A stretch of DNA of 6,539 bases, taken from contig SKSH01000045.1 of the NCBI GenBank assembly GCA_007118075.1, positions 1 to 6,539 on the forward strand. The letters run 5' to 3'. The DNA comes from Halobacteriales archaeon (GTDB taxonomy: Archaea > Halobacteriota > Halobacteria > Halobacteriales > SKSH01). This document shows, in pieces, positions 1-5,311 of the stretch. The position numbers and the translations under genes were made by a program. The stretch's first letter is position 1; the number at the start of each line of letters is the position of its first letter. The notes beneath the pieces were generated by a model that saw nothing but the letters and a program-made list of their open reading frames with translations, did no database searches and was not told the origin of the DNA.

Positions 1-1132
1 CACCAGTTGAGACATGGGAGAATCCGTCAATGCCAAATCTTTCGATGGCGGCACTCGTATCCCCCCCACCAGCAATCGAACATTCTACGGTGGAGACAGC
101 CCGAAAAACCTCCTCGGTGCCATCGGTGAATCGTTCATCCTCAAACCGGCCAAGTGGACCATTGCAGATGACGGTCGAAGATTCGTCGATGATCGCCCTC
201 CAATGGTCAATCGTCTGAGGTCCGATGTCACGCGGAGCAACACCTTCGATCGGGAAATCATCAACCGCGATGACTGCACGCCCATCATCAGTTGGGATGA
301 CCACATCCTCGGGGAGGACGATCCGATCGCCGAACTGGTCGTACAGGGTGCTCGCATAATCGATCGCCGAGATGGAGTCACGGGCTTCGAGATCTAGTTC
401 GGTTGACTCCCCTGGATTCCTCCCAATTGCAACGAAGAGGACGTTTGCCACAATCCCACCTACCAGCACTCGGTCAACCAACTGCTCACGAAGGAGCCGT
501 TCGAGTATTACCAATGAGTCATCAACCTTCGCTCCGGCGAGTATTGCAATACGAGGCTTTGGAGTCGAAGGGAGATCGCCAAGGATGGCCTTCTCTCTCG
601 CTAGTAGTCGACCGGCGAAACTCGGAAGCCGATCCGGGAACCCCACGATGGATGGTTGTGATCGGTGTGAAACTGCAAACGCATCGTTGACATAACAGTC
701 CAATTCATCACTCAGTCGGTTGACGAGATGGGTCTGATCAGGATTTGTCGAGTCAAGAGATAAGAGCTCCTCACTAGCAAAACGTAGGTTCTCAAGACAG
801 AGGATGTCACCAGGTGCGAGCGATCCGATCGCGCGGCGAGCGTCACCAGAGAAAACAGCATCGACGAACGCAACGTCATGGCTGAGTAAAGAGGAAAGGT
901 GAACAGCGTGCCCCTCCAGTGAAGTGAAATCCTGCTGGCCAGGTCGGCCCTGGTGTGCCAGCAAGACGATCGAAGCCCCGTACTCAAGCAGTTCCTCGAT
1001 TGAATCAAGATGTGCATGGAACCGGGAATCGTCTGTGAGATTCCCCTGGTCATCGACCGGGCTGTTGATATCAACCCGTAAGCCAACTGTTCGATCCTCG
1101 AACGACCCATCGTCGAGCGTCGGGACAGCCAT
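1..1132 (-). CDS. pgk: phosphoglycerate kinase, C-terminus cut by window edge
   Basis: Phosphoglycerate kinase interconverts 1,3-bisphosphoglycerate + ADP and 3-phosphoglycerate + ATP in the cytoplasm, in glycolysis and gluconeogenesis. The frame stays open to base 1, giving 377 codons. Archaeal PGKs are about 400 residues, so roughly 20-35 C-terminal residues lie outside. Visible motifs in order are RVDINSP (19-25), the substrate Arg in DDSRF (34-38), LLAHQGRP (57-64), LENLRF (113-118), YVNDAFAVSHR (147-157), AGAKVDD (199-205), GGIVAN (225-230), NGPLGRFED (324-332) and IAGGGDTS (353-360). The known 3-phosphoglycerate-binding Asp, Asn, Arg and His positions are present. The second Lys of the bacterial/eukaryotic GAKVxDK motif is Ser here. 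I chose ATG at 1132; an in-frame ATG at 1147 would add five residues. The gene lies 60 bp downstream of the CBS gene on the same strand with no clear TATA box between them, so co-transcription is possible. The family call is secure. Confidence 0.95.
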   Translation of the reverse strand, partial: MAVPTLDDGSFEDRTVGLRVDINSPVDDQGNLTDDSRFHAHLDSIEELLEYGASIVLLAHQGRPGQQDFTSLEGHAVHLSSLLSHDVAFVDAVFSGDARRAIGSLAPGDILCLENLRFASEELLSLDSTNPDQTHLVNRLSDELDCYVNDAFAVSHRSQPSIVGFPDRLPSFAGRLLAREKAILGDLPSTPKPRIAILAGAKVDDSLVILERLLREQLVDRVLVGGIVANVLFVAIGRNPGESTELDLEARDSISAIDYASTLYDQFGDRIVLPEDVVIPTDDGRAVIAVDDFPIEGVAPRDIGPQTIDHWRAIIDESSTVICNGPLGRFEDERFTDGTEEVFRAVSTVECSIAGGGDTSAAIERFGIDGFSHVSTG

Positions 1133-1192
1133 CACCCGCAACTCCATCGGCTCGGCCAAAATGCCTATCGGAAATCATGACGGTTTCGTTAC

Positions 1193-1726
1193 TCAGAGGT
1201 CGGCGCATGCTACACAGAGCATCCGTCCATCCGTATCATTGAGGGTATCGCTGAGACGACCACATGATTCACAAACCCCTTGCTCGCTAATCGATGGTGG
1301 CGACCGTTCTCCCGTTGATGGAATCGTCGCCGCAAGGTGTTCCTCCATCAGCCCGTCTGCGGCGGTCAGTAAGCCCCGTGCATCGACGGTACCCAATGCC
1401 TGATTCTCAGTGTCGATCACGACGAGACAGGTTCGCTCAGCCATCAACAACAGCTCGATCGCGCGTTCGATCGTTGCATCCGATTCCACGGTTGGAACCG
1501 GGATATGCATCACCGATCCAATCGGTGTATCGGCTCCTCCATCGAGCACGCCAGACAGTAGATCGACGGCAGCAGCGATACCCACCGGTTCCCGACCATC
1601 AAGCACCACGACAGACTCTTCGCCGTGATGTGCCAGCACTTCCGCGACAGCGCCGACTCGCTCTCCCTCGTGGACCCCGATGTAATCCGACGACATCACC
1701 TCGCGTACGGTCACGGTGTGAGCCAT
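1193..1726 (-). CDS. two-CBS-domain protein with C-terminal zinc ribbon
   Basis: This 177-residue protein has two tandem CBS motifs, about residues 8-60 (starting VREVMSSDYIGVHEGE) and 70-125 (starting GSVMHIPVPTVES). They should fold as one Bateman module, which in known families binds adenine nucleotides or related ligands. After a Ser/Pro-rich linker comes a short zinc-ribbon-like tail with CESC (152-155) and CVAC (171-174), giving four Cys ligands. CBS-plus-zinc-ribbon proteins of this size are common in haloarchaea and of unknown role; a sensor or regulator is an inference. Starting at ATG 1726 places the first residue just ahead of the conserved VREVM, and a TATA-like TTTTAG lies 30-25 nt upstream with no Shine-Dalgarno, fitting a leaderless transcript. 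The gene precedes pgk by 60 bp, so adenylate-responsive influence on central carbon metabolism is conceivable but untested. Confidence 0.9.
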   Translation of the reverse strand: MAHTVTVREVMSSDYIGVHEGERVGAVAEVLAHHGEESVVVLDGREPVGIAAAVDLLSGVLDGGADTPIGSVMHIPVPTVESDATIERAIELLLMAERTCLVVIDTENQALGTVDARGLLTAADGLMEEHLAATIPSTGERSPPSISEQGVCESCGRLSDTLNDTDGRMLCVACADL

Positions 1727-1750
1727 ACCTGTAGCTACGAATGCTATCGG

Positions 1751-1756
1751 CTAAAA
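1751..1756 (-). promoter_or_regulatory. TATA-like box of the CBS gene
   Basis: Read on the minus strand this is TTTTAG, lying 30-25 nt before the ATG at 1726. That spacing matches an archaeal TATA box for a transcript starting at or next to the start codon. A perfect 8-bp palindrome, GTAGCTAC (1731-1738), lies between box and start and could be an operator, though it is short enough to be chance. Confidence 0.55.
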
Positions 1757-1780
1757 GGTACGCCACCATCCGAAGTACGC

Positions 1781-2080
1781 TCAACGAGATTGCTCGAGGG
1801 CAAACGTCCAGTGACCGCCTGTTCGCATTGAGTCCCCAGCTGCAGTGAGGAAGGCTTCGCGTGTATCGAAGGGACCATCCTCCATGTGTGTCAGTGCATC
1901 CTCGACTGAGATGATGGTCTCGTTGTCGAGACGAACCGGGTGATCATCGACTGCCTCGAGGAATGCCGCTTTGGTCACCGGGAGATCTTCATCGGCGAGC
2001 TTCTTCGCCAGGATGGCGAGCCCGTACTTTCGGCCACCTTCGCTGCCCTCCTCTCCATCGGGATCGTGCGGCCAATTCAT
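1781..2080 (-). CDS. small acidic haloarchaeal protein, DUF5789-like
   Basis: A 99-residue acidic soluble protein beginning MNWPHDPDGEEGSEGG. Its core (about 20-85) has the pattern LPVTKAAFLEAVDDHPVRL...ETIISVEDALTHM...FDTREAFLTA, which resembles haloarchaeal DUF5789 proteins (PVT-x-E/A-F-[LV]...GD.....E[ST]...[EV]L......F.S..E). That match is from memory of the family and is moderate. No function is known. The frame is open farther upstream to an ATG at 2170, but those 30 residues are Ser-rich and overlap the end of the preceding gene. Starting at 2080 puts a TTTAAG box exactly 30 nt upstream and begins at the natural N-terminus. It has its own promoter and is followed after 54 bp by the separately promoted CBS gene. 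Confidence 0.8.
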   Translation of the reverse strand: MNWPHDPDGEEGSEGGRKYGLAILAKKLADEDLPVTKAAFLEAVDDHPVRLDNETIISVEDALTHMEDGPFDTREAFLTAAGDSMRTGGHWTFALEQSR

Positions 2081-2104
2081 ACTTCTGAGTGTGTCAAGCG
2101 ACCC

Positions 2105-2110
2105 CTTAAA
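2105..2110 (-). promoter_or_regulatory. TATA-like box of the DUF5789-like gene
   Basis: TTTAAG on the minus strand, 30-25 nt before the ATG at 2080, inside the 43-bp gap after the DUF1328-like gene. It supports the shorter start of the downstream gene and a leaderless mRNA. Confidence 0.55.
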
Positions 2111-2123
2111 CGAACCGTCTGCG

Positions 2124-2357
2124 CTACAGTACCAATGCGAGGATGGCGAGGATAATGAAGATGATGACAAACCATTTTGCCACCGTCATGGTAACACCGG
2201 CGACTCCGCGAGCACCAACTGCCGCAGCAATGATGGCAAGGATGAAGAAGATAACGGCAAAATAAAGGAAATCTCCCGTCATCAGAAGCGGGGCAAGTTG
2301 GCTCACCGTCAAATTCGTTGTGTGTCCAATCATCGAGAGTAGTGACAGGAGGTACAT
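2124..2357 (-). CDS. small DUF1328-like (YtjA-type) two-helix membrane protein
   Basis: Up to 77 residues with two predicted membrane helices (about 30-47 and 59-77) joined by a short loop carrying GARGVAG (48-54) and then TMTVAKW. The family hallmark is hydrophobic helix, A(L/V)GxxGxAG, AK, second helix, as in E. coli YtjA and haloarchaeal DUF1328 proteins of about 50-65 residues. The function is unknown; bacterial relatives are often linked to stress conditions. The start is uncertain. ATG 2357 has an AT-rich TTAACTAA about 30 nt upstream, overlapping the stop of the preceding gene. ATG 2333 gives 69 residues, and ATG 2282 gives 52, closest to the bacterial family length. It begins only 25 bp after the asparagine-synthetase-like gene, so read-through from that gene is possible. 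Confidence 0.75.
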   Translation of the reverse strand: MYLLSLLSMIGHTTNLTVSQLAPLLMTGDFLYFAVIFFILAIIAAAVGARGVAGVTMTVAKWFVIIFIILAILALVL

Positions 2358-2381
2358 AGCTCACGCAAGGGATGGCCACCC

Positions 2382-2390
2382 ATTAGTTAA
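2382..2390 (-). promoter_or_regulatory. possible AT-rich promoter element of the DUF1328-like gene
   Basis: TTAACTAAT on the minus strand, 33-25 nt before the ATG at 2357. It overlaps the TAA stop (2383-2385) of the preceding gene. It does not match the TTTWWW type well, and a second AT-rich run, AATTTGA (2309-2315), sits at a similar distance from the alternative ATG at 2282, so it cannot settle the start. Confidence 0.3.
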
Positions 2391-4062
2391 CCACAGGCAA
2401 ATCGGAGAGTTGAGTGAGAGTGGAACGGTCGAATTCAGACTCATTTGGGCTGGAAAAGTAGCCACGGTTGTACAAGTACAACAATAGCAATGTCCGATGG
2501 TTAATCGCATAGAACTCCATCGAATCGAACTCCTCTCGGCGGATAATCCCATAACGAGGATCATCCGTGTACGAGGGACTGTTGAGATGCGTGTGATATG
2601 CCCGCCTGAATCCACCCGAAATCGGCTCCGGACATTGTCGAACCAAGTGAACGATTGAGTTCCACGCGGCTTTACGGGGTGACGGCTGATGTTTATCTTC
2701 CTTCAATTTAAGGGTCGTTCCAAGCACCTCCTCGTTTAGTTCAATGACGAGTTGCTTCAAAATACGACGGTTGATGATATCTTCTGGACCGATATCTTGG
2801 TAATATGCGAACGTCTCCCGATCTAATAATGGATACCACATATCGAAGCCAAGATACTCATACTCACGACAAGCGTGGATGAATTTCGGGATGCGTTCTT
2901 GCCAATACCATTGACCGAACCCGCACATGGCGCCTGTCAGAGATTCAGTTTGAGAAGTTTGGTAGAATGAGCCAGGAAGATTATCTAACATCCGTTCCTT
3001 GGCTGCGGATTCGATTCCATCCTCCTCGAGCCCGACCCATTGTGCGTAATGGAGGTTCCAGAGATAATCGTGGAATTCGTCCTTTGTGATCGTTTTTTTA
3101 CCACGATATCGGTCTGAGAGGGTCTCGCCAAGGTTGAGCATCTGATGTCCCAAGACGTGGACGACCTCCCCCGGATCAATCCCTGCCTCGATCAGCTTTT
3201 TTCGAAGTATGTACTTGTTTATATGGGGATATTCGGACAAGTATCCAATGTCTTCAAGCATCCCTCGTTGCCCGGAGTTATCGAGATAGTGATAATCCTC
3301 GTGGGTGCTGCTAATCGGGAGGTGTTGGAATCCGAGTTGCGCTGCCAACTCAGCCGCCTTTGGTATGTCTTCGTCAGTATCTGCCGCAGTGTAGGTCGTG
3401 TAGGTGATCGTGTCGTCATAGCCCAGTTTACGCAACATCAATGCGAACAATCGAGAATCGAATCCGCTCGACATACCGAGGAGGATCGTGCGTCCATCCG
3501 CATACGTGAACAGTCGTTCGAATCCCTTGGTAAGTTGCGCTTCGTACGATTCAAGCGAGGTACTTTCCTCGTTACCGGTGTACTCCCAAACGAAGTACCG
3601 ATCTGATGTTGGCTGATTTGAGGTGTCAGTATGGTCGAACGTCAATAGCTCCCCAGTTCGAAGTTGTTTGACATCCTTGCTGATCGTATCTTTGCCGGTG
3701 ACATAACAGAGATAGAGATACTCGTTGATAGCAGCTTGGTCATATCCACCACGAGCCCCTGATTCGTGGACCCACTCCGCAGAATCACTCAGGTAGATGT
3801 CGTCGGTGACGGCGTAGTAAAGCGGCCAGCTTCTGATGTGATCGACTGCAGCGTAGGTTCTATCACCTATGCGGTGGATGACCGAGAAAAAGCCGTTTGC
3901 TCGCTCTAATATCGAGACCAGCTCCTCACGGTGTGATGTCGATGCGATCAGATTTGCAAGGCGGGTATTTGAGTACAACTCATCATCGAGGAAGGCTTTC
4001 CCGGAGACCATCGTGTCCCCAACCTGTTCCCAATGCGTATCGTGGGCGAGATGAATCTGCAT
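2383..4062 (-). CDS. asparagine-synthetase-like protein lacking the glutaminase Cys
   Basis: This 559-residue protein has the two-domain layout of class II amidotransferases. Residues 1-135 resemble the Ntn glutaminase domain (NGFFSVIH 56-63, WPLYY 79-83, LSDSA 91-95), but the N-terminus is MQIHLAHD, without the Cys2 nucleophile, so it should not hydrolyse glutamine. Residues 170-530 form the Asn_synthase ATP-pyrophosphatase domain: PP-loop LLGMSSGFDSR (194-204, variant of SGGxDS), WYPLLDRETF (409-418) and KLKEDKHQPSPRKAAW (452-467). The family adenylates a carboxylate, then joins it to an amine or ammonia. Variants without Cys2 use free ammonia or an amine, or act in glycan, lasso-peptide or beta-lactam pathways. 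No such partners are visible, so the substrate is unknown. ATG 4062 is the first in-frame start and gives a full N-domain. Base composition is more AT-rich than in the neighbours, suggesting transfer. The family call is firm; the function is open. Confidence 0.85.
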   Translation of the reverse strand: MQIHLAHDTHWEQVGDTMVSGKAFLDDELYSNTRLANLIASTSHREELVSILERANGFFSVIHRIGDRTYAAVDHIRSWPLYYAVTDDIYLSDSAEWVHESGARGGYDQAAINEYLYLCYVTGKDTISKDVKQLRTGELLTFDHTDTSNQPTSDRYFVWEYTGNEESTSLESYEAQLTKGFERLFTYADGRTILLGMSSGFDSRLFALMLRKLGYDDTITYTTYTAADTDEDIPKAAELAAQLGFQHLPISSTHEDYHYLDNSGQRGMLEDIGYLSEYPHINKYILRKKLIEAGIDPGEVVHVLGHQMLNLGETLSDRYRGKKTITKDEFHDYLWNLHYAQWVGLEEDGIESAAKERMLDNLPGSFYQTSQTESLTGAMCGFGQWYWQERIPKFIHACREYEYLGFDMWYPLLDRETFAYYQDIGPEDIINRRILKQLVIELNEEVLGTTLKLKEDKHQPSPRKAAWNSIVHLVRQCPEPISGGFRRAYHTHLNSPSYTDDPRYGIIRREEFDSMEFYAINHRTLLLLYLYNRGYFSSPNESEFDRSTLTQLSDLPVVN

Positions 4063-4082
4063 TACCGGAGGAGAACTGGTAG

Positions 4083-4091
4083 ATTTAGATT
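4083..4091 (-). promoter_or_regulatory. weak promoter candidate of the asparagine-synthetase-like gene
   Basis: AATCTAAAT on the minus strand, 29-21 nt before the ATG at 4062. It is AT-rich and at roughly the right distance, but it does not match the TTTWWW-type boxes seen at other genes here. No Shine-Dalgarno is visible; the bases before the ATG are pyrimidine-rich (TTCTCCTCC). Confidence 0.3.
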
Positions 4092-4225
4092 GTTAGTAGC
4101 CGCCTATTCCGTTCGGCGAGAGCAAATACTAGTAGGCCTAGCCGTTGAGGGGCATGAACGGAATGGTCTGATGACACCGAGCGTTTCGTTCATACATACA
4201 GCCAAACCTCACGAAGGTATCGAGG

Positions 4226-4232
4226 AATAAAA
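4226..4232 (-). terminator. oligo-T stretch downstream of tRNA-Ser
   Basis: TTTTATT on the minus strand begins five bases past the discriminator base of the tRNA. Archaeal RNA polymerase commonly stops at T-runs after tRNA genes. No stem-loop precedes it other than the tRNA itself. Confidence 0.4.
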
Positions 4233-4236
4233 TGGA

Positions 4237-4320
4237 CGGTGGGGATGGGATTTGAACCCATGAGTCCTCTCGGACACCTGCTCTCAAGGCAGGCGCGTTG
4301 GGCCGCTCTGCCACCCCACC
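4237..4320 (-). tRNA. trnS: tRNA-Ser, anticodon UGA
   Basis: An 84-nt class II tRNA read on the minus strand. The acceptor stem pairs GGTGGGG (5') with CCCCACC (3') perfectly, followed by discriminator G73, the usual serine identity base in archaea. The D arm has GGCAGAGC. The anticodon stem CCTGC/GCAGG encloses CTTGAGA, with anticodon TGA reading UCA/UCG codons. A long variable arm, GTCC-GAGA-GGAC, marks the serine class. The T arm is ATGGG-TTCAAAT-CCCAT. There is no intron, and the terminal CCA is not encoded. No clear promoter box was found upstream in the short region shared with the divergent plus-strand gene. Its 3' end faces the AT-rich asparagine-synthetase-like gene, the usual side for integrated DNA. 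Confidence 0.96.
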
Positions 4321-4374
4321 GACGACAGCCCGTTTGAGTTAGTACGGCAAACGATTATCGGTCGAAGGTGCGGA

Positions 4375-4380
4375 TTTACT
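4375..4380 (+). promoter_or_regulatory. TATA-like box of the small membrane protein gene
   Basis: TTTACT beginning exactly 30 nt before the ATG at 4405. It lies in the 84-bp divergent region shared with tRNA-Ser and supports both the expression and the start of the small gene. Confidence 0.5.
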
Positions 4381-4404
4381 ATCCCCGGTATCGAACCGAC
4401 CAGT

Positions 4405-4605
4405 ATGAGATGGAGTCGTCCCGTTGGATTGGTCGTTGCACTTCTCATTGGGTTGTTCGCCCTTGCAAGCCTCGGGCAGTTGGTCCAGGCCATCTTCGAT
4501 CATGGCGGGATGTTACCCACGCTCGTACTCGTCCTTGCATTCATTCTCATCGTTGCTCGGCTGGGGACCCAGCACCCGGAGAAATTGGCTAATGCCTATT
4601 GGTGA
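4405..4605 (+). CDS. small two-helix membrane protein, unknown function
   Basis: A 66-residue protein with a positively charged N-terminus (MRWSRP), two hydrophobic segments (about 7-30 and 37-53) separated by FDHGG, and a short polar tail ending in NAYW. The positive-inside pattern suggests both ends are cytoplasmic. Haloarchaea encode many such two-helix proteins ending in an aromatic tail like NPYW; I do not recognise a named family with confidence. Support for a real gene comes from the TTTACT box 30 nt before the ATG, the sensible hydrophobicity pattern, and a stop close to the neighbour's stop. Its last 10 bp overlap the end of engB on the opposite strand, so the two genes are convergent with no room for a separate terminator. 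Confidence 0.7.
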   Translation: MRWSRPVGLVVALLIGLFALASLGQLVQAIFDHGGMLPTLVLVLAFILIVARLGTQHPEKLANAYW

Positions 4606-5228
4606 GGATTGGGCAGATAGCCACGTAACGAACCATGGCCCGCCTCTTCCAGAATCGAGTAGAGGGCAACGAGTAGGGGATCTATCCGTCCAGCTTTGGC
4701 CACGGTTGGGGCGATTCGGTCTGACCACTGTTGCCACGGGGATGGATAGCCGAAATGTTCACCGATCGTATCGAGCGTCTCATCGCGGGTATCAACCTTG
4801 TCCATCTTGTTGACCGCCAGCACCGGCGTGATTTGGAGCTCAAGCAACAGTTCGTGGAGTTCAAGAGCGTATGGTGGATCTCCACGTGCCAAATGTCGCT
4901 CGATGATCTCAGCGGCTGCATTTCCATCGAGTACCAACACCCCTGCGACAATCGATGACGCATGCACCTCGAGATACCGTACGATCCCGGTCCTAATCGT
5001 ATCTTGGCGCTCTTGTGACGTCCCCTTCATGAACCCATACCCAGGGAGATCGGTCAGGAGGAAGTCACCCTCGTGCCAGTCATGGTAGGTCGGTTTTGTT
5101 GTCACACCAGGTCGTCTACCCGTCGCCACGTCTCGACCGGTCAGATTCCGCATTATCGTCGACTTACCCACGTTTGAGCGGCCAAGCAAGACGATTTCGA
5201 CACCACGGTCAGGCCGATCTTCGAACAC
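4596..5228 (-). CDS. engB: EngB/YihA-family GTP-binding protein
   Basis: A 210-residue TRAFAC-class GTPase of the EngB (YsxC/YihA) family, which in bacteria takes part in large ribosomal subunit assembly; archaeal homologues are inferred to act similarly. The G motifs are in order: G1 GRSNVGKS (16-23), G2 with the switch Thr in GVTTKP (41-46), G3 DLPGYGF (60-66, the EngB-typical DLPGYG), G4 NKMDK (140-144), and a G5 region PTVAKAG (174-180) where SA(K/R) is usual. The length is normal. The start codon is GTG at 5228 with no nearby in-frame ATG, and a GATAAA box lies 32-27 nt upstream. The gene is divergent from the DUF389 gene (83 bp between start codons) and overlaps the convergent small membrane protein gene by 10 bp at its end. 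Confidence 0.93.
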   Translation of the reverse strand: MFEDRPDRGVEIVLLGRSNVGKSTIMRNLTGRDVATGRRPGVTTKPTYHDWHEGDFLLTDLPGYGFMKGTSQERQDTIRTGIVRYLEVHASSIVAGVLVLDGNAAAEIIERHLARGDPPYALELHELLLELQITPVLAVNKMDKVDTRDETLDTIGEHFGYPSPWQQWSDRIAPTVAKAGRIDPLLVALYSILEEAGHGSLRGYLPNPHQ

Positions 5229-5254
5229 GATGGAGGTTATTGAGTGTCCAGGGG

Positions 5255-5260
5255 TTTATC
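5255..5260 (-). promoter_or_regulatory. TATA-like box of engB
   Basis: GATAAA on the minus strand, 32-27 nt before the GTG at 5228, in the 83-bp divergent region. It supports the GTG start and a near-leaderless transcript. Confidence 0.45.
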
Positions 5261-5275
5261 ACTCGCCTTTGAGGC

Positions 5276-5292
5276 CGGGAGTTTTAATCCCG
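5276..5292 (+). promoter_or_regulatory. TATA box of the DUF389 gene inside a short inverted repeat
   Basis: TTTTAA (5282-5287) begins exactly 30 nt before the GTG at 5312, the strongest TATA match in the window. It is flanked by CGGGA (5276-5280) and TCCCG (5288-5292), perfect 5-bp inverted arms. A regulator binding these arms would block TATA-binding protein. The arms are short, so chance cannot be excluded. Confidence 0.5.
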
Positions 5293-5311
5293 AGCCGAGC
5301 GTCGTCTACCC

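Larger units (their letters stand above)
4063..4236. other. intergenic stretch between tRNA-Ser and the asparagine-synthetase-like gene
   Basis: About 170 bases without a supportable gene. It holds the weak promoter of the downstream gene, a short palindrome TAGGCCTA (4133-4140) and the oligo-T end signal for the tRNA. Frames crossing it on the plus strand have no haloarchaeal-like composition and overlap the real minus-strand gene. No copy of the tRNA 3' end and no integrase fragment was seen here. Confidence 0.5.

Noticed and set aside
61..67. Run of seven C at the left edge, suspected frameshift in pgk
   Set aside because: The PGK frame reads straight through it as the conserved IAGGGDTS motif.
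712..1110. A 132-codon open frame on the minus strand
   Set aside because: It is a shadow of phosphoglycerate kinase in another frame; the PGK frame is open over the whole stretch with all family motifs.
2081..2170. Upstream extension of the DUF5789-like gene with a Ser-rich N-terminus
   Set aside because: It would overlap the DUF1328-like gene and contain the gene's own TATA-like box; the family-like N-terminus starts at 2080.
3093..3099. A run of seven T on the plus strand (A7 in the coding strand), a possible slippage or terminator site
   Set aside because: It encodes Lys-Lys in the intact asparagine-synthetase-like frame, and on the plus strand no gene ends there.
2383..4062. Lasso-peptide cyclase interpretation
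   Set aside because: A Cys2-less N-domain fits, but there is no transglutaminase-like leader peptidase, no leader-binding protein and no credible precursor peptide in the neighbourhood.
4129..4141. Two CTAG tetranucleotides and palindrome TAGGCCTA near the tRNA, suspected attachment core
   Set aside because: CTAG also occurs at several other places in the window, and no second copy of this sequence was seen.
4033..4230. A 65-codon plus-strand frame across the intergenic region
   Set aside because: It begins inside the opposite gene, has no promoter-like box at the right distance and no recognisable protein features.
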